Below are positions 13,095-24,700 of a DNA stretch of 64,000 nucleotides, piece after piece. The translations under genes and the position numbers were made by a program. The DNA is taken from positions 9,905,836-9,969,835 of the forward strand of contig CM041198.1 in NCBI GenBank assembly GCA_023078555.1, given 5' to 3'. The DNA comes from Ulva prolifera (Eukaryota > Chlorophyta > Ulvophyceae > Ulvales > Ulvaceae). Each line of letters starts with the position of its first letter. Within the stretch, counting starts at the first letter, position 1. The notes below the pieces were generated by a model. That model was not told the DNA's origin. It did not search any database and worked only from the letters and a program-made list of their open reading frames with translations.

Positions 13095-14943
13095 GGGCCA
13101 TAAGCCCACTTGGACATGTTCTAGACAGCTGTGTCCACAGCATGCACTGGGTGTGGCACCTGCCCGCCTCCCAGACAACGGTGGTGGTGTATAAACAGCT
13201 GATGACGACATCTTGCCTTGATGGCATCATGCCAGTGGGGGCAGTCCCCCTGCACGGCACAGTCGCAATGGCACCTAAGAACATGCATGAGACAGGAACG
13301 TAGGTTACGCAGACTGCAGTTGCAGCTGAAACAGGCGGGGGTGCTACTGCTGCGTGCACGCGGGGACTCCGCAGTCACTGGCCAGCAGCCTGGCTGCCGG
13401 CCCGCTTAGAATTGCTGGTTGGCGACGCAGGTGTAGCCTCACGCATTTTGCACAGCATTGAACTGCAGCACACGCGTTTGCCGACAATGAGTCACGGCAC
13501 AATCAGGATGATGGCCGCGGCCCCTGTTGCGGGGCAGTGTGGCGCACCAAAAGCTGCAGCCGTCAGAGACGCTGTGTACGCCAAATTTTTCTTGAAGAGG
13601 ACTTTGGTGATCCAGGAGTTGTGGCTGCCAGGGGTGCGTGCCAGCGTGCACACGCCCGGCAAGAGATCTGCACGCTCTGGGATGTGGGGCCAGCCTCCAC
13701 GCATGCGGGGGATTCTGCGGCGGTAGCCTATAGGTAGCTACGGCAGGCCAGCCCATTGCCGACCGCCTGCGCCAGCATCGGGGTGGCTGTGCGGCCTGGA
13801 CGGTTCGCATAGACTTCTACACAGAGATTTCGCACGCTGCACTGTTTGAGGGGTGGCCACTGGTGGGCCTGCCCTGACCTCGGCAAGCCATCTAAGCAAG
13901 TCGCTGCACCTGTTGAGTGACTGTGAGTGTGACCATGTTGGTGTATGGCAGGGGCAGTGGCTGGCATCGGTGCGGGCTGTGTGGCGACGAGCCACATCCT
14001 CACGTCAAGGAGTGCGGGCCGGATGGTGGTGTGGAGGGCCGATGGGAGCATACGGAGCACCTGCCTGTGGCGTGCCTGCTGCTGGCATTGCCGTGCACCC
14101 GGGCATTGCAATGGCTGAGCTGCGTACACGTCTCGCTGCTGCAACTGAGGGGCAGCCACCTGCGGAGCGTGCGCTTCCAAACGCCCTCCCAGCTGCTGAG
14201 TTCATCACGGTGGTCTGCATCCTGTTCCTGTTGGACCTGGTCCCCACTTTGCTTGCAGAGGGACTTGGATTGACTACAGGGGTCGAGAGGTGCGGCCTGT
14301 GCATTTGATTCTTTTCCGGGCTCCTGTTCTGAGACTGTGCGCGGGTGCATGGAGATGCTGTAGAGCCTCTGGCAGCTGGCGCAATGTGTTGGCCAGGACA
14401 GAGGTAGAGAGGTTTGGCGCGCAAGCACCGCGCGCCCGCACGGCATGACAGATTGCTTATATTCATCCGTACACATCAATTCACAGTCCAGTGGCAGGCG
14501 CAGCACCAGAGTTGCTTGAAAGCCCCCACACGACCATGTGTGACACACTTTCAACGTCCCCTTGCTGGCCCTCGGATCTGGGTGCGCCTACGTTGCGGGC
14601 CGCCGCGCGCCGCCGTGATCACAGCCGTCTCCGCCTGCCGGACGCCCGGGCGCAGCCCAGGCGCGCCCGCCACGCGTGCTGCAACTTGGGCTTGCTTCAG
14701 CCTAGGCGTGCTGGCAGGTGACAGCTCTGCTGTGTTGGTCTGCCGCACTGGGACTGCATGCCCTGATTGTGCGTAGTTGTTATTGGTGGGAGGAGTTTCA
14801 GGGAGGGGGAGTTTCAGGCGTTGGGGGCTGGCGGCGGCCGGATGGCCAGCCTGGGCCACAGTGGCCACACGGGCGGCGGCTGGGTCGTTCTGTGCATGGG
14901 ACCGGCGCTGCTTGTGATTGGGGCGTGTGGGTTGGGGGGTGCG

Positions 14944-15650
14944 GGTGTGTGCTACAAGGACAAGAGAGGCACGTAGCACCGAAGGTCACCAAGGTCACAC
15001 CGATGCAGCCATCAGCACGCAACACAGAGCAGCACACCTATACAACCGCACTTGTCTACACCCACCCCCACCACCAGCCATACACACGCAGGCGCCAACA
15101 TCGGCAACCACCCACGCACACCCACATCCACACGCACCCCCGCCCTGTGGCTCAGCACCATCGCCCCCGAGGCACACGCAGCCCAAATTGCAGCACCAAC
15201 CACACACAGCCACTCATAACAACCCCGGGGAGGCCCCAGACTCCCCCAGCCAAACCCAGCTCGACCGTACCCCACCGCGACCCTCACCAGGCCCCCACAA
15301 CCACACCTCCCCCCATAGCCGTTTACCCAGACCCGCGCCCCCAAAGCCCAACCCTCCCTCCCCGGACCTCCCAGCCGCACCCTCGTGACGGGCAACAAGC
15401 CTACGGATGGCCAGGCTGGCGCCCGTGCCGCGGCATGCCGAGTGTGAGGCCGGCTATCTCAGCGAGTGGCACAGCAAGCGCCGTCACCGTCGCCAAGAGG
15501 ACTGGGCCGTGCGGGCACAAAAAGGACCACTTCAGAACCGGCGACCCGCGAGAGCAGGACGGGCCGCCGCTCAGGCTGGGGGGCCCGTGAGCGACTTGAG
15601 GTCAGCGGACGGGACCAAGAGGTGTGGGTGGTGTGGGTGTATGGGTGAGT
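14944..15650 (-). mobile_element. LINE-like element, 3' fragment (copy 1)
   Basis: Reads right to left and ends at about 14944 with the family 3' terminal motif (reverse complement of GCTACAAGGACAAG..GGCACGTAGCACC). The GC- and GT-rich body resembles the 3' region of the longer copy at 51.7-54.6 kb. There is no intact reading frame, and the 5' limit is approximate. Confidence 0.6.
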
Positions 15651-15848
15651 GGGGATGTGTGTGTGCACATGCGTGCTGGCGTGAGGTGTGTTACAAAGAT
15701 AAAGGAGGCGAGGCCGGCAGCACTGCGAAATCAGCAAGTAAATCCAGATCACACCTAGCACCTCGGTCCAACGCAAACGTACAATCGCTCCCACGCAATG
15801 CACGCTATACCCGGAATGCCCCCAACAACTGACAGAGACTCCTAGAGT

Positions 15849-16084
<236 letters not shown>

Positions 16085-17023
16085 GCACCCCAAACCTAAC
16101 CCCTAACACCTCAATGCCTGTGACTACACGACAAAGCCGTGCCCGATACACCGCCATGCAGCCCGCCCGGCCCGCGCCGCATTGTACCAGGGACAAGGCG
16201 ATGCCCAACCAGGGCCCCCTCTCCCTGGAAATGCCACCGACAATCAGCCCACGTGCCACGCGGAGCCAGGCGTCCAGGAGGCAGAGGCCTGCGGCCGTCG
16301 GCGTCAAGCGGGCAGGGACCCCGAGGGGCGGCCCGCCGCTCAGGCCGGGCGGCCCGTGAGCAGCGAGAGGTCATCGGACGGGAATGTGAGCTCCGCCAAA
16401 ACTGCCTTGCCCGCGTGACGTGCCATCAGCGGAGCCGCGGCGCGGACCTGGCGAGCCACTGCACGGCAGAGCGTCGTGGAGAGATCGCGCATTGCATTCT
16501 CGAGGAATGGCCGCCGCGACGCCACGCCGGACCCTGCAGCCACATCAGCCAGCCTGTTGTGGAACGCAAAGGCTGCCGGGCCAACCCGTCCGTATGTCTC
16601 ATGCGACAGCGGGACCAGGCGTGATGGCGCCCGCGCCGGCCCGGCCGTGCTTTCCGCGTTTGTGCCAATCGGCGGCCTCCGCCGAAGCACCATCGTGGAG
16701 CGTCGCAGCACTAACATTCGAGGGAGCCAACGGGTGGGTGACGCACACGTCGCCGATCACAGGCGCGCCCGGAAAGGATGCCAGGATGTCGCCCCGCTGT
16801 GCGGGTCTGCGTGAGCAGGGGACGGCCGCCGACGGGGAGGCCTGTGCCAGGACCGTCCGCTGAGGCTCTTGCGGCACCACCTGCGCACTGTGAGGGGTGG
16901 CCGCTACAGCGAGCGCGGCTGCACCGCACACTGCTGTGGCGTCACCGGAGGACGCGAGGACGGCGGCATATGTGAGGAGGGAAGGTGCCTGGGCGCCATG
17001 AGACAGAGGGGGCGCGTCCGCGC

Positions 17024-17051
17024 GGGGGGGGGGGGGGGGGGGGGGGGGGGG
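17024..17051. repeat. Poly-G tract (28 G)
   Basis: Homopolymer in the Pro-rich coding part of LINE-like copy 2, where it reads as poly-proline on the minus strand. Length may be unreliable because of sequencing. Confidence 0.95.
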
Positions 17052-17374
17052 TGGGAGAGGATTCAGGCAGGTCGGCCACGGGGGAGGGCGTCGCGCCGTC
17101 GGGGCACGCTGGAGCAGCTTGCGCGATGGTGGGGGACGGGGCCTGTGCACCATGAGGAGGAGCGGGCGCGACCGAGGGCTGTTTGGGTGAGGGCTTGGCG
17201 ATGAGTGACGGGGGAGCTGCTGCTGTGCTGCCCGGGACGCAACAGCCGAGCTCAACCCCGGGGTCGAGGGGGGAAGCCACTTGGAAGCCTGCTCATGTGA
17301 GGCTCAACCGCTGACGCTATTCCGCTGAGTGCCATGATGCGGCGCCATGTCTCATTCATGGTACTAGGCCGGGT

Positions 17375-17870
17375 ACGAGCACGTACCACAGCCCTGCCGG
17401 TGATGCCGGCCAAAGATTGAAGCCCCGCACGGAGCACAAGAGCATTCCCCTTGCACAACGCCACACTCAACCGGCGAACAGCATTCGTCACAAGCAAAGC
17501 ACGCTTCACCGTACTACACCGAGACGAGACCGCCGCCAGCCGATTCAAGTGATCCATAGCAGGCTGTCCCAAGCGTCCATGCGTCTCATGCGACAACGGC
17601 ACAAAGCTATATGCATCAGGGTTGTGCAAGCGATAAGCATTGTGTTCAGCACGTCCCGCGTCTCCGCAGCACCCCCGTCCTCCCGGGCCGCTCAGCCGCA
17701 ATAGGTATCAGCACAGGGGTTCACAACCGAGACATCCCCTATGTACAAAGCGTCACCCGGCGGCATGATGTCCCCCAGTTTCTCCTGGGCCACCGCCCTG
17801 AGCACCCGCCCCAGCGCCGCCGCCTGCGCGGCAGGCATACTTGTATATGTACATATATGTACATTATTTA
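17375..17870 (-). mobile_element. LINE-like element, C-terminal ORF fragment (copy 3)
   Basis: A third minus-strand copy of the same C-terminal domain, including GDVSVVNPCADTY, FVPLSHETHGRLGQP and VRRLSVALCKGNA. It abuts copy 2: its C-terminal residues run directly into that copy's ETWRRIM block near 17375. It ends near an AT-rich TATATGTACATATATGTAC segment. The frame is broken near 17700. Confidence 0.7.
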
Positions 17871-19210
17871 TAAACAATAAGCTGTACATAGCTATATGGA
17901 TGCGCATCAAAGGTCATGGGGGCCCAGCAAGCTTGCTAGGCCTAGGCTGGGCACACAGGATGCTGATTCCGCCTGTACTTGCACAGGATGATTGCATGAT
18001 CACGATGGCATCGGCAGTGCTGCTGGTATGCCCCCGCAGCTGCGCGCAGGTGTACTGTGGGCTCATGACTACAGGGGTCATCATTGCATGCATCGACGGC
18101 GGATCAATCGAGACTTCAAAGTGTTACAGTTGAGCGCAAGACCCCGCGGGACTTCTCGCAGCCGTCTATGCTTCAGCACAAGACTCCTGCAAATTGATTG
18201 TCGACACTCAGAATTCTGATCAATTGGCCCTTAAGAATTCGAGTTCGTACCTGCAGGTACCTGCAGCTGCTTCCGACTGAGTCGACTGATCAGCTCCGGA
18301 TCCATGTTCTGCAGGTGACGGCCCTCAGAAAGGACATGTGTAAGCCATGGTAACTGCTTGAAGATGCAGCGGCAGATTTTGGGTTGGGTTTCTGCAACGT
18401 GCACGCTTGCTACAGGCTGAGGTGTGCGTCTAGTGGACCATGCGCATGCGCATGTGCACGTATACGCGTACATGGAGCTCGAGCACGTACACGGCTAGCG
18501 CTCAAGCGATGCAGAGCGCCCAATCGATGCAGACTTCTACATAGCAGTAGCAATGAATTGCAGCGGCTATGTCACCGCGTCAGTGCTGTATGCTGGCCTT
18601 GAACGCGGCCCACATATGCCCAGGCGCGAAATGTCTCCCGCGAGGTTCGCGAAATGTCTCCAACGCGTCAAAGCCATGGCCACCGCCACCGCCCCAGCGC
18701 AGCTTGGTTTTGCCGACGCCCATATATATAAGCAGAGCAGCAATTGCTACCAGCCTTCAAACGCTCGTCTGTATGCCTGCCTAGTTTAGCTAAAGCTCAC
18801 GTGTGCACGAGAGCAGTGCGGACTCACTGCTGACACGACGTGCGCATGCATCAGAGATGGCTCAAGTACCTAGGCCCTAGCTAGGGAGCTAAGCTTGGGC
18901 GCGCGCGCAGGCGATTGCTGCATTTGCTCACACTTCATTGCAGCTTGGCAGGACAGCGCTGCTAGGACAGCTGGCCGTGCCCCCTCTGCTCTGACCTTGC
19001 AATTGCCGCAGTTGCCGTTGTCCCCCCTTGACCATATCAACTTGGAACAGTTGAACTCGATGCACTGCATGCAGAGCGCTCGCTTCTTGGGACATTCAGA
19101 GCATCAAGCAGTACATTGGTGGGCACACTCTGAAACTGCTTCAAGGCAGAGTTGCAGCACCAACAACTCGGGTTACTGATTTCTAGACGCCTAACAAAAG
19201 CTGCACCAGC
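17871..19210. other. Gene-free, palindromic-hexamer-rich region upstream of the helicase gene
   Basis: No coding feature. From about 17930 to 18900 it contains a visibly high density of 6-bp palindromes, including AAGCTT, CCTAGG, GTCGAC, GAATTC, CAATTG, CTTAAG, CTGCAG, GGTACC, TGATCA, GGATCC, GAGCTC, CTCGAG, ATCGAT and CATATG. It would contain the promoter of the gene starting at 19211. Confidence 0.5.
18721..18731 (+). promoter_or_regulatory. Candidate TATA box (CATATATATAA)
   Basis: A TATATATAA element lies about 480 bp upstream of the ATG at 19211 on the same strand. That would imply a long 5' leader or an untranslated exon. The position is suggestive only. Confidence 0.35.
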
Positions 19211-21711
19211 ATGGCACCAGGTGATCGAGACCAACATCCGGGCCGCAGCGCCGCGCGTGGCCGGCGCGGGGCCAGGTGGCCGCGAGGTGATGGCAGGCAC
19301 GGCACCAGTGGCCGTGGTGGCGGCAGCCGGGGCGGGCGCGGCCATGGAGGCGGCCGCAGCGGCCGAGCCGCCCGGGCCGGACTACAGAGGCCTGCAGCAG
19401 CCCACCCCACTGTAAGTCAACACGCCGCGGGTCCTAGCCACCGAGCCGGCACTGGCAACGGCGGCCCCGACCGCCCCAGGCATATCCAGCGCGCGGCCTT
19501 TGACGAGTTTCTCAAGTTCATGCACCCCGGAATTGATGATGCAGCAGCAGCAAAGAAGTTCCTGACGGCTCTACAAGATCAGGTCGGCTTTAAGGGCGTC
19601 AAAGACGTTGTGTGGAGACTTGCAAAGCCTGCAGTTGCGGCTGAGATGCACTACAGCACTGCCTCCGCTTTAGACGGGTACCGGGAGCCAGGGCCCAGCG
19701 AGATTTTTGGAGTGGACACAATTGACGACAAGGCGCCGGGCCTGAAGCGTGTGGAGGAGCTTCTTCGGTGTGCTGCATCCAATGAATCGTCTGGGATCAC
19801 TCAGATGGTGCTGCCGCTGCTAGAGGCGCTACTTGTGACAAAGGACGGGGAGGGCGCAGCCGGGGGTGGCTTGATCGACCGAGCGATGGCCGATCTACTG
19901 CTCCAGGTGCGTCGCCCCGTCACCAACGAAGCATCGCACACTATTCCTGTGTCCTGCCTGTCTGCTTGTGCTGGGTGCTGCATTTTGATGATGTAGCCTG
20001 TAGCTATAGCCTGCCACAACTGTATTCTGCCATGAGACCATGAGCAGCATGCGTAGTGCACATGTGTCAAATTTGTATTTGCCTGCTGAATCTGCACAAC
20101 AGCGATGAGTGTGGCACTGCAGTTGGAGATGTGACCGTCTGATGATGTGTTCAGGTGGTAGATGCACCCTACATCATGGATATGCTGCTTGCTCACGTAG
20201 AAAGACTCGGGGCCCCCGTGTGCATCATCTGCTTCCTCACGATCCTGGCATGCTCTGTTGGGGCTGAGCGGCGGCGGGGCATCATCGGTAGACCTTGCGT
20301 GATCAAGCTAGTGGAGGCTGTAACAGGATGTGAAGGCAGTGCTGCAAGCGGCCACACTACCAAGTTGCAGGCCCTGTTTGCCACCTCAAGTGCGCGTCTC
20401 CTCCTCCTGCACGTGTGCTGTCATGCTGCAGCAGCAACACTCAGCTGTATGTCTGCTTTCGTCCATGTTTCGATGGAGCAGAAAAGAGGCCACGGCACGT
20501 GGTACCACGGCAAGATTGCTCTATAGACGGCTGTAATCGCACTCCTTGAGTTGAAACCAATTGAGACAGTGCAACGCTGTGTAAGGCCCAGCTGCAGTGA
20601 AGATGTCCACTCGCAGCTGCCTTGCACGAGGGCTGTGATGCACGTGATGCGCATGAGGCTGTGAATGCACTTGCTGGTCGTCCATGCGCCTGAGCTGCGA
20701 TGGCTCAGCTGCCGGCCTGAACTTGGCGGGGTCTTCTGAGGTCGGCGGCGCAGCCAGCAACCAGAGCAGCTACAGCGGGCCCGGGTGTGCCCGCCGCGGA
20801 TCAATCACGTCCCACGACAGTTGTGGTCCTGATCATTCCACATGCATCATGGCTTCAAGGCACCAACGTGGCGCATGTGGTGGCACTGTTCACACCTCAT
20901 GGGCTGGCAGCTGCAGGGCGTATGGCGCAAGCGCTGCACCCCTGTGCCCACTTACGAGTTGCCCTCCTGCATTCATTGGTGCTCTGATGGGCATTCATCG
21001 TCACTGACAGCTAGACAGTTGCAACGTTGGCCTTTGGGCAGCTCTTGCGACGCAAGTACGAAGGCAAGGCAGATTCACTGTCACATGCATGCAGTCCCAC
21101 TCAACTTGAACTGCTGGAAGCTGTCAGCACCAGGTCTCAGATTTACGGCTGTGCACACTGCACGGGTGCCAAGCAGGTAGCAATGCACTTGATGGTTGTA
21201 ACTGGCTTTGCTGCTGCACTGTATTCGCCACTGTTGAAATGGGACCCGCAGCGCATCACTCCTGCAGGAAGGCAGTGGGTGCATCTGGCCGCGGACCGCA
21301 TGCATTGGCGATGTGCGCATCATGATGGTAGCAATCGACGCAGACCAAGCACCTTATGTGTAGTAAGAAGCCGCTCGACGTAGGGCTGAGTGTGTCTTGC
21401 GTGGCGTAAATTCGTTTGTATACGGGGATGAGTGGTGGTGTACACGCATGCAGGCGAGATGAAGCAGGCAAGGATTGCCAGCACCGTGAGCTGCGACCCG
21501 GCGGTGGTGGCGAGCTGGCCGGGGGGGAGGCACGACAACGACTGCGAAGACTTCCGGGCCATCCAGGTCGTCCCCACCGCCGGCGAGCTTGGAAAGGGCG
21601 TGCGAGCGCCGTTCCTGCCGGCAGCCGACGACAGCGACCAGTTCCTGCTGTGGCAGGTGTGCCTTGACCTGGACCTGGGGCCAAGCGGCTCCAACTGGCC
21701 CGCTGGCATGG

Positions 21712-21749
<38 letters not shown>

Positions 21750-24700
21750 CGGGGGCGCTGCGGCATGTGGCATGTGGCATGTGGCATGCTTGCGCTGGCG
21801 ATCTGTGATGCTGTTTGGAATGACGGCAACACCCGCGAGGCCCTTGCGCAGGTGTCAATGGCCCGCTCCCTGTCAGAGAAGCTTGTTTCAGCAAGAACAC
21901 AGTAGATGTGCTTGACTGAGGATCCCCGATGAGTGAATGCTGTTGGTGTTCTGCAGACGCAGGCACGTGGAGTTGACAGGAACTTTCGCTTGTTTCGGGA
22001 GGACCAGGTCGCGGCCATGCGGACGGCAATTGCCGAAGCCGACTCGGGGTCCCCGTCCGGCCCGAGACCAATCAAGTTTGCTAACGTGCGGATGGAAGGC
22101 ATCTTTCAGCCTGTCCGAGACGGGCCGCACTTCGTCATCAGCTTCGATATCCCTGCTCGCATCAAGAACATTAAGCCACATGACGTGGTACGGACGGGCT
22201 ACGCAGCCTTGGGCACACTGTTTGCAATTGTCCCAGATATCTCTAGCTCCATCTCCATGCGTGTGGTGCACCTCAACAGATAGCTTGATGTAGCTGCTCT
22301 ATCTTGCTGGTTCACAATCGGCATTAGCCATGATTGCTGACGTAGCATGCGCACTAGGAGCCCTGATGTAGAAGTCATGTCTTGAGCAGCCGCATCAGCG
22401 GCTGTCTGCTTCTGAGGACCGCTCCTTGCATTCCAGTCCTGTTCACCACGCTTCAGGAAGAACACAGCATGGATGTGCAGGAGCCTTTCTGGCAGAGGTC
22501 TAGCTGGCTCAGCCGTGGCGCCCTCCTGTGCCTGCGCACGCGGCAGGCAGACGGCAGCACACGCATGGACCTTGCAGAGGTGGCAGCGCGTGACGCACGC
22601 ACTCTCGCAGCGCAGTGCCGCGCCGGCTCACGCGCCACCATCGGCCTGCGCTTCTGCCACACCGCAAGCATTCTGCACGGCCTGCGCCATGTTGCCAGCT
22701 CCTGCCACGGCGGAGGCCTCCTGACAGCCGAGTCGGACGCAGACAAGCGCGGACCGGTAGACGCCGCTCTGCTGAGGGCCTCGTGCGCAACCATGATGGA
22801 CGCAGTCCAGCTGGCGCACGACTTTGCGGTGTACAAGCCGGTGCTGCAGGCGCTGCAGGAGGAGCGGCTGCTGACTCCGCCATTTGGCGACATCCTGTTT
22901 TCGGAGGCAAAGCCCCCAGTGTCGGGCTTTGTGGCTCCGCCGGTGTGGGAGAACGATGAGAGCGCGGCCGCATGGCTGCAGCGGCGTGTGGAGACAATGG
23001 ACGATGCTCAGAGGGCTGCGTTTGACCATGCACTCGGCCGCAGGGTTGCACTGATTCAGGGGCCGCCAGGTATTCAGCGATGCCACGTTCAGCCATCTAA
23101 CGGAGCAGCCAGATGTCGGCACTGCCGAGAGGCTGCACGCGTTGATCATCCAAACTGTTCTCGTTCGTTTTTGTTATTCACAAAGCACGTTGCCACACCG
23201 GCAACTGTCTGGCTGAAAGTCTGCAGAGGCGATCGTGCACAAGTGCACAAAGCTGTTTAACGTGGTCACTTCTGCAAACGCGCATTCAATCATGCCCCCA
23301 TCTGTCGTGTAGATGGTCACACACATGCACGATTCTGTGGACCTAGGCCCTCAGAGTCAGGGGCGCATGCCGGTAGCTGGTGCAAGTGATGCGCAGTGCA
23401 GGCACGGGGAAGACATACATCGCGATCAATGTGGCGCGGGCGCTGCTGGCGCACGGCGCGAACAAGCTGCTCATTGTCACATACACCAACCACGCCCTCG
23501 ACCAGATCCTCGAGGCCATCCTGGACTCCGGGCTGCCCGCAGACCAGCTGCTCCGCATAGGCGGCCGCTCGTGCGCTCCCGCCTTCCATGCTGCAGCTGG
23601 CAGCTACAGTGGCACAAACTGCAGTAGCGGGCGCACAACGCAGTCGTATATCATAAGAATGCATCCCTTCCAAAACCTTCCCAGAATGGCAGGTACCGTG
23701 CATGCAATTGTGTTGTGTCGGTGGCTTGAGACGTCAGCGATGTAACTCAAGCAAAGCACCAACACCAGGATACTGGAATTGCCCTGTGCCCATTGATCAG
23801 AGGCTGCTGCTACGAGGGAACTTGTGCACGAGCCATGTTACCCTTTGACTGACAGATACGGCCAAGGCAGCATCTCAATGTGATTGCATGACTCCCACAC
23901 TGCAGCCTGTCTCTCCCGGTAGCCGGTGCGCTGTCTGCCACTGCATGCAAGTCGGCGAGCCATCTTCCGCTGCATGTAGATCATCAGAGCGGATCGAGCG
24001 CGTTGGCCTGTTCTCGCTGATGGCAGAGCGGAAGCGCAGCGGAGCGGCGCTGCCTTACATGGCGCCTGAGGACAAGGCCCGCAATTACGCCCTCGGCCTT
24101 GAGCTGACCGAGCTGAAGGGGAAGCTGGCACAGGAGGTGAAGCAGCTGACTGCAGCGCCATGGGCCATCCCGGGAGACATCCCGCTGCTGGAGCTTGAAG
24201 AGGTCATCCATGTACGTGTCCCCTGAACTCAGCCCTATAGAGCAGAACAGCCCCTCAGTGTACGCATGATGCCCAGAAACATGCGATATGGCCGCTGCGA
24301 TGTTGAGCCGTGCCGCTCAAGCTTTTGAGCGTTTACTGAGTCAGGCTGCTTCAGCACCGTCACCCGGTCAGTGTGCGGATGTGGCGTGGTGTGGCTTCAG
24401 GCGCAACATGACTGTCTGGCATTTGTGCCAGTCGGGTATGAGCTTGGCACCAGAGAGGCCTTGCCCGCTGGCAGGGAACCAGGCGGCGACGGCTTCACTG
24501 CCAATCCAAAGAGGCTGAAGCGAGGGCGACAGTTCCTTTGGCGGATGTGGCTGAAAGGGGTCCCGCTGACCAATGCAGACGTCAAGGCTGTGGTGCAGCC
24601 AGCAGCGTCGACCGCCCTGTGGGACCTGAACAAAGGCCAGCGGCTCCAGCTTGCACACGGGTGCGTTGGCCTCTGCCACTGAGGCGGTGCAAAAAGATGT

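Larger units (their letters stand above)
11489..14943. other. Long region without a recognisable gene
   Basis: Many overlapping short frames on both strands, none with a recognisable family. The GC-rich part from about 13.4 to 14.9 kb resembles decayed mobile-element sequence next to the LINE copies, but I could not match it to the better LINE copy at 51.7-54.6 kb. The two repeats inside are listed separately. Confidence 0.4.

Noticed and set aside
16599-17255. Pro-rich minus-strand frame as a possible host gene
   Set aside because: Its C-terminal half matches the LINE C-terminal domain of the copy at 52.2-53.2 kb, so it is retroelement sequence.
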